Shown here one piece after another: positions 18,295 to 25,537 of a stretch of DNA of 64,000 nt (positions are counted from its first letter, which is position 1; every line of letters starts with the position of its first letter). The stretch comes from Natribaculum breve (GTDB lineage Archaea > Halobacteriota > Halobacteria > Halobacteriales > Natrialbaceae). The stretch is from assembly GCF_023008585.1 (NCBI RefSeq), contig NZ_CP095390.1:2604001-2668000 (forward strand), given 5' to 3'. A model generated the notes under the pieces. The model was not told where the DNA came from. It made no database searches and worked only from the letters and a program-made list of their open reading frames with translations. The position numbers and the translations under genes are program-made.

Positions 18295-18708
18295 TCAGTC
18301 GACGACGCCACCCGCCTCCGTCGCCCACTCGAGGACGTCCCGATCGGCGGGAACGGCGAGCAGGTGCGCCTCACACCCGCAGTCGGACGCACCGAAGCCC
18401 GCGACGGGCTCGCCGGGAAGCGCCGCCGCGAGTTCGCACTCGCGATCCGAGTCGGGGAAGGTGACGACGGCCTCGAGGCTCGTCTCCGGCTGCCCGAGCA
18501 GGTAGTCGACGTGCCAGTGGCGCGCGTCGCGCTCGCCGCGGGCGAGCTCCCGGTGGCGGTCGACGCGAGCGAACCCGCCCGGGCCGAACGCACTTCCGAC
18601 GTAGGCGTACGTCCCCGCCTCGAACGCGATCGCACCGAGCGCGCCGACCTCGATGCTGGTCGTCGTCGGGACGTCGATCTCGAGGACGTAGGTGCCACCA
18701 GTGGCCAT
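18295..18708 (-). CDS. DUF123 (GIY-YIG-like) protein
   Basis: This 137-residue protein begins GTYVLEI and has AGTYAYVGSAFGPGG followed by RHWHVDYLL. These are hallmarks of the DUF123 family, an archaeal relative of the GIY-YIG nuclease fold. Family members are found alone or fused to endonuclease III; their activity is not established. Two Cys near the end (SDCGCEAH) may bind metal. I chose ATG 18708 because family similarity starts there; the frame is open to 18804 but the extra residues look unrelated. Convergent with gltB, 13-base gap. Confidence 0.8.
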   Translation of the reverse strand: MATGGTYVLEIDVPTTTSIEVGALGAIAFEAGTYAYVGSAFGPGGFARVDRHRELARGERDARHWHVDYLLGQPETSLEAVVTFPDSDRECELAAALPGEPVAGFGASDCGCEAHLLAVPADRDVLEWATEAGGVVD

Positions 18709-18868
18709 AGCACCCTCTCGCTCGAGCAGAGACACAACGGTTTCGGGTTCGGCTGCGTGCGTGGCGACTGGCGAGAGCGAGCGGGCCGGTGCGGGTCGCC
18801 GCAAGTCCGTCAGAACGCGCTTCTCGAGCGGGCGAGTCGGACGCCCTCGAGTAGGCGATCGGCGAGCG

Positions 18869-19639
18869 TCAGCCCTGGTCGTGGACGTGCCGTCGGTTGC
18901 GCATGTCCTCCGACCGGTCTCTGCTCACCTGGTGCCCCCGTCCGCTCTCGGTCGTTCCGCGCTGACTCTCCGCCCCCTCGCGTCGTTCCTGGCCGCGTTG
19001 TTGGCGGTACTGGAGGCCGCCGCGGTTCGACTGGCCGCGTCGTTCCCGTCCACGCCGACGGCCCTGCTGCTGATGGCCCTGCCGTTCTTGCTGACCGCGC
19101 TGTCGTTCTCGCTGTTCGTGCTCGTGCTGTCCTCGCCGTCGTTCGAACTGCTCCTGGCGACCCTGCTGTCCGTGCTGTCCCTGGCGGCTGTTCTGCCCTC
19201 GCTGGCCGTACCGTTCCTGCCGACCTCGGCGGCCACGTTGACCCGTCTGACCGCTACCGTACTGACCCCGATCGCGTTCACCGCGCCGACCGTACTGCTC
19301 TCGCTGGCCGTACTCTCCCTGGCGTTCGTGCTGTCCCCGGCGGCCGTACTGCCGCTGTCGACCGCGCCCCTCCTGGCCCTGTTGCCACTGCTTGTGGCCC
19401 GCTTCCTCTCGCTGCCCGCCTCTGCCTCGCTGTCCGCGACGTTCTCGGCGGCCTCGCTGGCCCTGCTGGCCGAACTGTTCTCCCCGTTCGCGTTCTCGAG
19501 GCCGCTCCGATCGTCCGCGCTGACTCGACTGTCCCTGGAGCCAGCCCCGTTCGCGTCCGCGCTGGCGTCCGTCACCGCGTCGCTGACCGCCGTGGTGCCG
19601 TTCGCTCCCTCGCTCTGTGTTGTCGTAGCTATCGTTCAT
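18869..19639 (-). CDS. Low-complexity Arg/Gly/Gln-rich frame, reading frame uncertain
   Basis: This frame would encode 256 residues made mostly of R, G, Q and E with spaced Tyr (repeats such as EQYGRRGE and QERYGQRGQ), an RGG-like disordered protein. That would be very basic, which is rare in a haloarchaeon. The region is ambiguous: a second minus-strand frame (about 18925-19575) is open with better third-position GC and would give a Ser/Ala/Asn/Asp-rich chain, and a plus-strand frame is open and hydrophobic. The chosen frame has an ATG (19639) with the start NDSYDNTE and a TATA-like ttttatt at 19718-19724. A frameshift joining the acidic start to another frame is possible. Treat as a tentative gene. 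Confidence 0.35.
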   Translation of the reverse strand: MNDSYDNTERGSERHHGGQRRGDGRQRGRERGWLQGQSSQRGRSERPRERERGEQFGQQGQRGRRERRGQRGRGGQREEAGHKQWQQGQEGRGRQRQYGRRGQHERQGEYGQREQYGRRGERDRGQYGSGQTGQRGRRGRQERYGQRGQNSRQGQHGQQGRQEQFERRRGQHEHEQRERQRGQQERQGHQQQGRRRGRERRGQSNRGGLQYRQQRGQERREGAESQRGTTESGRGHQVSRDRSEDMRNRRHVHDQG

Positions 19640-19958
19640 AATCTGGTCTGCTCGGTGGATGATGGGCCGCTCGTCTCTGTCCGCCTTCGGCGAGGCGGCG
19701 TACACCAGCCCGCTGAATAAAACCCATCTGTGGTTTCACGGTCACGTCCGCTGAATTGGAGATTAGCCGAGCGAAAGTCGCCGCTCGACCGATCGGTCGA
19801 TCGTTCGTCGGGCCGAGACGATCCACCATCCACGAATAGCGGCCGCCTCGAGCAGATCCGCCGTCGAACGGGAAATCGTTCCGTCGGTGACGCGCCTCGG
19901 CGCTGCGATCCAGTAACGTCGGCTTTCGAGCGCCGTTTCGCTCGCGAACGATGGATTA
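19640..19958. other. Intergenic region with a 16-base palindrome
   Basis: No gene is seen. The region holds the probable TATA box of the low-complexity frame (19718-19724) and a perfect palindrome tcgaccgatcggtcga at 19785-19800, which could be an operator. The rest shows nothing that I recognise. Confidence 0.45.
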
Positions 19959-20957
19959 TTAGAGCGGTCGGCTCTCGACGTCCTGCTCGTATACGCTACC
20001 GGCCTCGGTCGTGGGATCGAACGAGAGCAACCCCCGCCCGGGAGCGTGTTCGTACGCGATCCACTGGGGATCGTACGCCGTACCGACGAGTTTGCGGATA
20101 CCCAGCTGTTTGAGCCGCGACTCCGGGACGAGACGATCGGTCAGTCGCAGGTCGACGACGCCGTCGTAGACTGGTTCGTCACCGACCCGACGACCGTCTT
20201 CGTCCGCTGACGTCGCCGCGGCGACGATCGGAACGTATCGCGCCTTGCAGACGCTCGCACGGACGTCCTCGACGAAGTTGTGCACCAGCTGATCCTGGAT
20301 CAGGGCGTCGAGTTCGTCGAGCGAATCGAGAACCACCAGCCCCGTCTCGGTCATCTCGAGGTCGTCGAGCCCTCGCTGTAGCGCGTTCGCGACCGCGCGG
20401 ACGTCGCCCGGACTCTCGACGTCGATCACCGCCTCGTCCCCGGCGTCGGCGAGAAACCGGTTCCACTCGTTCAGCGTCGTGACGAACTCGTCGCGGTCCT
20501 CGAGTCGGTGGGTGAAACAGTCGACGATCCGCAGCCGATCGTCCTCGAGGTACGGCAGGACGTTCCACCCCTGCCTGAAGAAGCGCTCGAGGACTGCCGT
20601 CGGCGGATCGACGTACGCGACGACGACGGCCGGTTCACCGCGCTCGAGCGCGCGCCAGACGAGTTCGGTCAGCAGCTCCGACCGACGGGTCCCCTCCTCA
20701 CCCGAGAGCAACAGGAAGGCGTCTGCCGGCAAGCCGGTCGGCACGAGCGAATCGAGCGGTTCGACGCCGGTCTCGAACCGCTCGTACGCGTCTTCTGCCG
20801 GTACCGGCTCCTCCTCGTCGAACGCCTCGAGACAGGACCGCGAACAGAACTCCCGTCCCGCTTCCGATCGGTGTGGCTCCTCCGGAATCGAGTAGCCACA
20901 GTACGCACACCGTCGTCGCTGTCCACTCCGTTGCTCTGTCGACTGCTGGTACGCCAT
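19959..20957 (-). CDS. RAD55/KaiC-like RecA-superfamily protein with zinc finger and degenerate P-loop
   Basis: The 332-residue protein starts with a Cys4 zinc knuckle (C17, C20, C38, C42; CAYCGYS and FCSRSC), then a RecA-like domain. The P-loop position reads SGEEGTRRSE (85-94) and lacks the usual GK[ST]. The Walker B strand GLVVLDSLD (206-214) is kept. Haloarchaea have many such RAD55-like proteins, often linked to signalling. The altered P-loop suggests weak or no ATP hydrolysis and a scaffold or sensor role; that is inference. ATG 20957 is chosen; an alternative start lies six codons upstream. Divergent from the epimerase gene. Confidence 0.75.
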   Translation of the reverse strand: MAYQQSTEQRSGQRRRCAYCGYSIPEEPHRSEAGREFCSRSCLEAFDEEEPVPAEDAYERFETGVEPLDSLVPTGLPADAFLLLSGEEGTRRSELLTELVWRALERGEPAVVVAYVDPPTAVLERFFRQGWNVLPYLEDDRLRIVDCFTHRLEDRDEFVTTLNEWNRFLADAGDEAVIDVESPGDVRAVANALQRGLDDLEMTETGLVVLDSLDELDALIQDQLVHNFVEDVRASVCKARYVPIVAAATSADEDGRRVGDEPVYDGVVDLRLTDRLVPESRLKQLGIRKLVGTAYDPQWIAYEHAPGRGLLSFDPTTEAGSVYEQDVESRPL

Positions 20958-21002
20958 GACGAGACGATTCACCACGAGCGAGGAAAAAGAACCCTTCCCC
21001 CT

Positions 21003-21052
21003 AGACTACAAAAATAATAGTATTTTAATATATAATGTGAATTATAGATAGA
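21003..21052. promoter_or_regulatory. AT-rich divergent promoter segment
   Basis: This run of about 50 bases is almost pure A/T (aaaaataatagtattttaat and onward) and lies between two divergent genes. It is likely to carry promoter elements for one or both of them. No single TATA box can be singled out. Confidence 0.4.
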
Positions 21053-21176
21053 AGGTGGTTCAGTCGGCGATAGGCGGAGAACTGCGACGGAACGTCTCGA
21101 AGGAGGGAAGACGGCGAAGTCATCGACACCTGCCCTGGTTCGCCAACGTTTTCCGCGACTCCGGCGACGTTCGACC

Positions 21177-22166
21177 ATGGACACCGCACTCGTCATCGGC
21201 GGGACGCGCTTTATCGGCCGCCACCTCGTCTCCGAACTCACGGCACACGACTACGACGTCACGATCTTCAACCGTGGCAACCACGACAATCCGTTCGCAG
21301 ACGACGACCTGGTCACCCACCTCGAGGGGGACCGAACGAACGACTCGGCGCTCGAGGCCGCAGCGGCCGACGTCGACCCGGACGCCGTCTTCGACTGCGT
21401 GGCCTACTACCCGCGGGACGTCCGTGCGGCCACCGAAATCTTCGCCGACTCCGAGGCGTACGTCTACGTCTCGAGTGGTGCAGCCTACGGCCGCGAGGAG
21501 ATCCCCAAGCGAGAGGGCGAGACGCCACTCGAGCCCTGCACCGCAGACCAGGCGGTCGACGACTCGGCGGCCACCTACGGCAACCGCAAGGCGGAGGGCG
21601 ACCGGGCGATATTCGCGGCCGCCGACCGCGGCGTCGACGCGATGGGCGTCCGGCCGCCGATCGTCTACGGCCCACACGACTACACCGAACGCCTGGACTT
21701 CTGGATCGATCGCGTCAACCGCTTCGATCGCGTGATCGTCCCCGGGGACGGCACCAACATCTGGCACCGCGTCTACGTCGAAGACGTCGCCACGGCCCTC
21801 CGGGTCGTCGCCGAACGCGGCGAACCCGGCGAACTCTACAACGCCGGCGATCGACGGATCACCACGCTGGAGGAGATGGTCGAGTTGATCGCCGAGAGCC
21901 TCGACACCGAGGTCGAGGTCGTCCACGCCGGCCCGCGCGAACTCGAGGCCGGCGGGCTCTCGCCCGACGACTACGTCCTCTACCGGGAGTACCCGCACGT
22001 CATGTCGACGGCGAAACTCGCCGACCTGGGCTGGGAGTCGACGCCGCTCGAGGACGCGATGGCGAAGACGGTCGACGAGCACCTCGAGAGCGACCGCGAC
22101 GGGAGCGAGCACGATCCTGGACGCGAGGCCGAAGAGCGCGTGCTCGGCATCCTCGATACGCTTTAG
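21177..22166 (+). CDS. NAD-dependent epimerase/dehydratase (extended SDR)
   Basis: The 329-residue protein is an extended short-chain dehydrogenase. It has the Rossmann loop GGTRFIG at 8-14 and the catalytic pair Y134-x3-K138 (YGNRK), with SSGAAYG upstream as the substrate-side serine region. The middle HRVYVEDVA is typical of sugar-nucleotide epimerases, dehydratases and chloroplast-type RNA-binding relatives. Substrate unknown; a nucleotide-sugar or a reductase role is equally possible. It stands alone between the RAD55-like gene and egsA. Confidence 0.87.
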   Translation: MDTALVIGGTRFIGRHLVSELTAHDYDVTIFNRGNHDNPFADDDLVTHLEGDRTNDSALEAAAADVDPDAVFDCVAYYPRDVRAATEIFADSEAYVYVSSGAAYGREEIPKREGETPLEPCTADQAVDDSAATYGNRKAEGDRAIFAAADRGVDAMGVRPPIVYGPHDYTERLDFWIDRVNRFDRVIVPGDGTNIWHRVYVEDVATALRVVAERGEPGELYNAGDRRITTLEEMVELIAESLDTEVEVVHAGPRELEAGGLSPDDYVLYREYPHVMSTAKLADLGWESTPLEDAMAKTVDEHLESDRDGSEHDPGREAEERVLGILDTL

Positions 22167-22385
22167 TGGCGTCTCGAGTCTGCAGTCGACGCTCGGGAGG
22201 GTACCAGGATTTTTGTACGAAGAGGCGACCAGACGGCCCATGCACTGACGGTCCGTCCGGTCGCGGCCCTGGCGGTCGTGTGGCCGACCGCACCGGAGTT
22301 CGACGCAACGTGCCACCTGTTCGCCTCGAGACATGAGGAGACGCTCGAGTCCCATCCGAACGCGATCGGTGCTGGCGACGAGAAC

Positions 22386-22396
22386 GCCTTTATATC
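22386..22396 (+). promoter_or_regulatory. egsA TATA box
   Basis: The segment gcctttatatc centres about 27 bases before the egsA ATG at 22418, so the transcript is probably leaderless. Confidence 0.55.
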
Positions 22397-22417
22397 GCGG
22401 CTGCCGTCCTCAGAGAT

Positions 22418-23479
22418 ATGTTCGAGAAGTCGACGTGGATTCGGCTCCCGCGGAACGTGGTTGTCGGACACGACGTCCTCTCCCAGACCGTCGACGTCGT
22501 CTCCGACCTCCACCTGCGGGGCCGACCGCTGTTCGTGACGAGTCCGACGCCTCGAGCGGTCGCGGCCGATCCGATCGCCGCCGACTTCGAAGCGGCAGGA
22601 ATCGAGCCCGCCGTCGTCACGGTCGAGCAGGCGAGTTTCGACGCCGTCGAACGAGTGATCGAGACCGCCGAAACCGAGGCGGTCGACTACCTCGTCGGGA
22701 TCGGGGGCGGGAAGGCGATCGACATCGCGAAGATGGCGAGCCACCACCTCGGGATGGGCTTTCTCTCGGTGCCGACGGCCGCGAGTCACGACGGCATCGT
22801 CAGCAACCGCGGCTCGGTGCCGGAAGGCGACACCCGACACAGCGTCGCGGCCGAGCCGCCACTCGCCGTCGTCGCGGACACCGAGATCCTGGCCAACGCG
22901 CCGTGGGAACTCACGACGGCGGGGTGTGCGGACATCATCTCGAACTACACCGCCGTGATGGACTGGCGGCTCGCCCACCGGCTGAAGAACGTCGAGTACT
23001 CCGAGTACGCCGCCGCCCTCTCGGAGATGACCGCCGAAATCCTCGTCGACAACGCCGACCTCATCCGTCCGGGACTCGAGGAGTCGGCCTGGGTCGTGAC
23101 GAAGGCGCTCATGTCCTCCGGCGTCGCGATGAGCATCGCCGGTTCGTCGCGACCGGCAAGCGGCGCGGAACACCTCTTCTCACACCAGCTCGATCGGCTC
23201 GCACCCGGCGCGGCCTTGCACGGCCACCAGGTCGGCATCGGGTCGATCATGACCGCCTACCTCCACGGCGGCGACCGGGGGATCTGGCGGGACATCCGCG
23301 ACGCACTCGACAGCATCGACGCCCCGACGACCGCGGCCGAACTCGGCATCGACGACGAGACGGTCGTCGAGGCGCTGTCGACCTGCCACGAGATCCGCGA
23401 CCGGTACACGATCCTCGGTGACGGCATGGACGAACGGGCCGCTCGAGACGTCGCGAAGAAAACCGGTGTCATCTCCTGA
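22418..23479 (+). CDS. egsA: sn-glycerol-1-phosphate dehydrogenase
   Basis: This 353-residue enzyme makes sn-glycerol-1-phosphate from dihydroxyacetone phosphate, the first committed step of archaeal ether-lipid synthesis. It has the NAD(P)-binding GIGGGKAIDIAK, the segment VPTAASHDGIVSNRGS, and the metal-binding histidine regions AEHLFSHQLD and ALHGHQVGIGS, all diagnostic of EgsA. Length is usual. A clear TATA box sits 27 bases upstream. Monocistronic, convergent with the ABC transporter genes. Identification is firm. Confidence 0.95.
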   Translation: MFEKSTWIRLPRNVVVGHDVLSQTVDVVSDLHLRGRPLFVTSPTPRAVAADPIAADFEAAGIEPAVVTVEQASFDAVERVIETAETEAVDYLVGIGGGKAIDIAKMASHHLGMGFLSVPTAASHDGIVSNRGSVPEGDTRHSVAAEPPLAVVADTEILANAPWELTTAGCADIISNYTAVMDWRLAHRLKNVEYSEYAAALSEMTAEILVDNADLIRPGLEESAWVVTKALMSSGVAMSIAGSSRPASGAEHLFSHQLDRLAPGAALHGHQVGIGSIMTAYLHGGDRGIWRDIRDALDSIDAPTTAAELGIDDETVVEALSTCHEIRDRYTILGDGMDERAARDVAKKTGVIS

Positions 23480-23506
23480 AGCCGTTTCGGACGGTGCGTC
23501 GACCGA

Positions 23507-24346
23507 CTACCCGAGGTCGGTTCGTCCGAACTGCCACATTCCGACCATCAGCGGGACGACGATCCAGCCGGCGAGGATCACGAGCATGAACCAGCCCTGC
23601 ACGTAGAAGACGTCGCTCGCGGTCGTCGTGGACTGAAGTGCGCTGAAGTCGCCCGGGAAGACGAGTTTCATCCCGTTGAGGTAGGCACCGGTCGGGCTGA
23701 GACTGAAGATCAGGTCCAGCAACGCGTCGCTGTAGCTGACGTCGAGTTCGGTGAGGACGAACTCGGCCATCCTGACGGGACCGATCGGCAGGAAGTTCCA
23801 GACGATGTTGAACACGAAGAAAAAACCGATCGCCCCGCTCATCGCCCGCGAGCGACTCGAGGTAGCCGCCGAGATGCCGACCGCGACGGCGACGTAGGAG
23901 AGCGCGTACAGCAGCGTGAGCGCGACGAACGCGCCGTAGGCGTCGTACTCGACGGTCATGTCGGGGACGAACACCTGGCTGGCGACGATGCCGACGGCGA
24001 ACGCGACGAGCAACGCGACGGCGACGACGGTCGACCGCGCGAGGAGTTTCCCGAGTACGACGTCCGTCCGCGAGACCGGGAGGCTCAGCTGGTACTTGAT
24101 GCTGCCCGACTCGCGCTCGCCCGCGATCGAGAGGTACGCCGCGACGAGCGCGGCGAGTGGGATCACGAGCGCACCACCCAGCCCGGCGAGGCCCCAGAGG
24201 ATCATGTAGAAGTCCGGGTTCGTCGAGTTGCTCTGGCCCCAGTAAAACAGGAGCATGAAGAGGACGTACAACACCATCGGAGCCCAGACGAGTTTCGCCC
24301 GTCGCACGTCGAGGAAGTCCCGTTTTGCGACCGAGACGACGTTCAT
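23507..24346 (-). CDS. ABC transporter permease (ABC-2 type)
   Basis: The 279-residue membrane protein has six predicted helices and a short cytosolic start (SVAKRDFLDVRRAK). The segment ERESGSIKYQLSLPVSRTD near residues 76-95 is the hallmark of ABC-2 permeases related to NosY. Its start codon overlaps the stop of the ATPase gene by 4 bases (ATGA), so the two are translationally coupled. The substrate could be a drug, lipid, protein-processing product or copper-related; nothing in the neighbourhood decides. Confidence 0.88.
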   Translation of the reverse strand: MNVVSVAKRDFLDVRRAKLVWAPMVLYVLFMLLFYWGQSNSTNPDFYMILWGLAGLGGALVIPLAALVAAYLSIAGERESGSIKYQLSLPVSRTDVVLGKLLARSTVVAVALLVAFAVGIVASQVFVPDMTVEYDAYGAFVALTLLYALSYVAVAVGISAATSSRSRAMSGAIGFFFVFNIVWNFLPIGPVRMAEFVLTELDVSYSDALLDLIFSLSPTGAYLNGMKLVFPGDFSALQSTTTASDVFYVQGWFMLVILAGWIVVPLMVGMWQFGRTDLG

Positions 24347-25290
24347 GCGACCACCTCCTCCGGCTGCATCTCGTCTGGAGACTCGGCCGTCTCGCCCGTG
24401 TACTGGTTGAACAGCTCCTCGAGTGAGGTGTCGGCCGAGAGGATGTCTGTCACGGTCGCCCGGTCGTCGAGGTAGCGCACGACGTCGACTTTTGCCGAGG
24501 GGGCCACGCAGGTCGCGGTGACGACGTCGTCCTCGAACGAGACCTGACGGACGCCGTCGATCGACTCGAGGGCGAGCGAGTCGGGGACCGACTCGAGTTC
24601 GACCTGAATGGTGACGTCGCCGACGGCCTCGTCCTGGAGGTTCTCGATGGAGTCGAGCGCGACGAGTCGACCCTCGTTCATGATCCCGACGCGGTCACAG
24701 ACGGCTTCGACCTCCGAGAGGATGTGACTCGAGAAGAAGACGGTCGTGCCGGAGTCGGCCTCCGACCGCAACAGCGAGCGCATGTCCTGGATGCCGGTCG
24801 GGTCGAGACCGGAGGAGGGTTCGTCCAAGATCAGCAGGTCGGGGTCGCCGACCAGTGCCATCCCGAGGCCGAGGCGCTGACTCATCCCCTTCGAGTAGCC
24901 GCCTGCGGGGCGGGCGCGGTCGTCGGGCGTGAGGCCGACGCGCTCCAGGATCGCGTCCGGGTCGTCGTCGGTTCCTTTGGTCTCGATGACCCACTCGACG
25001 TGCTCGCGTCCGGTGAGTCGGTCGTACAGCGTCGCGCCTTCGGGGAGGACGCCGATCCGATCCCGGATCGCCTCGATCTCCTCCTGGGTGTCGTAGCCGA
25101 GGACGGTGGCCGATCCCTCGGTCGGGCGAACGAAGTCGAGCAACATGTTGATCGTCGTCGACTTGCCGGCACCGTTCGGGCCGAGGAAGCCGAACACCTC
25201 CCCCGACTCGACGGTGAGGTCGAGATCGGAGACGGCGAGGACGTCGTCGCCGAACCGTTTTGTCAGGGCGGATGTCTGAATAGCAGACAT
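24343..25290 (-). CDS. ABC transporter ATP-binding protein
   Basis: This 315-residue ATPase has Walker A GPNGAGKST (37-45), a signature region YSKGMSQRLGLG in place of LSGGQ, and Walker B LLILDEPSSGLD. The C-terminal 90 residues form the extension common in CcmA/NatA-type exporters. It pairs with the overlapping ABC-2 permease. ATG 25290 starts the family similarity; aaatatac about 27 bases upstream is a probable TATA box. The frame is open back to 25512, but that part is not protein-like. Confidence 0.93.
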   Translation of the reverse strand: MSAIQTSALTKRFGDDVLAVSDLDLTVESGEVFGFLGPNGAGKSTTINMLLDFVRPTEGSATVLGYDTQEEIEAIRDRIGVLPEGATLYDRLTGREHVEWVIETKGTDDDPDAILERVGLTPDDRARPAGGYSKGMSQRLGLGMALVGDPDLLILDEPSSGLDPTGIQDMRSLLRSEADSGTTVFFSSHILSEVEAVCDRVGIMNEGRLVALDSIENLQDEAVGDVTIQVELESVPDSLALESIDGVRQVSFEDDVVTATCVAPSAKVDVVRYLDDRATVTDILSADTSLEELFNQYTGETAESPDEMQPEEVVA

Positions 25291-25366
25291 ACTTGCCACG
25301 TCATGTTGGTGTACTGTATATTTTTCCGATGAGGGGTGTCCGCACGACACACAACGTGACGTCACA

Positions 25367-25415
25367 GCGTGGCGGTGAGAACGACGGCGTGACGGTGAGA
25401 ACGACGGCGTGGCGG
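25367..25415. repeat. 20-bp tandem repeat, 2.4 copies
   Basis: The unit gcgtgacggtgagaacgacg occurs twice in a row (25367-25386 with one change, 25387-25406) and begins a third time (25407-25415). It lies in the intergenic region between the S9 peptidase stop and the ABC operon promoter. It may be slippage or a binding-site array. Confidence 0.6.
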
Positions 25416-25537
25416 AGCATCGGTCGACGAGAAGTCGAGGACGGCGACGTATCGTCGGTCCGTCGGTCGGCGGTGAGTGTCGGCGCGGCGACGACCCGCC
25501 GTGCGATCGCACCGAGAACCGGTTCCGACCGGCGCTA

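Noticed and set aside
14682-18737. Very long open frame opposite gltB
   Set aside because: An antisense shadow typical of high-GC DNA; composition is not protein-like and gltB is firmly identified.
18692-19720. Hydrophobic plus-strand frame resembling a membrane protein
   Set aside because: Leu/Ala/Ser strings arise as the complement of the repeat-rich minus frames; no promoter or start region supports it.
25367-25415. CRISPR-like repeats
   Set aside because: Only 2.4 directly adjoining 20-base units without spacers and no cas genes.
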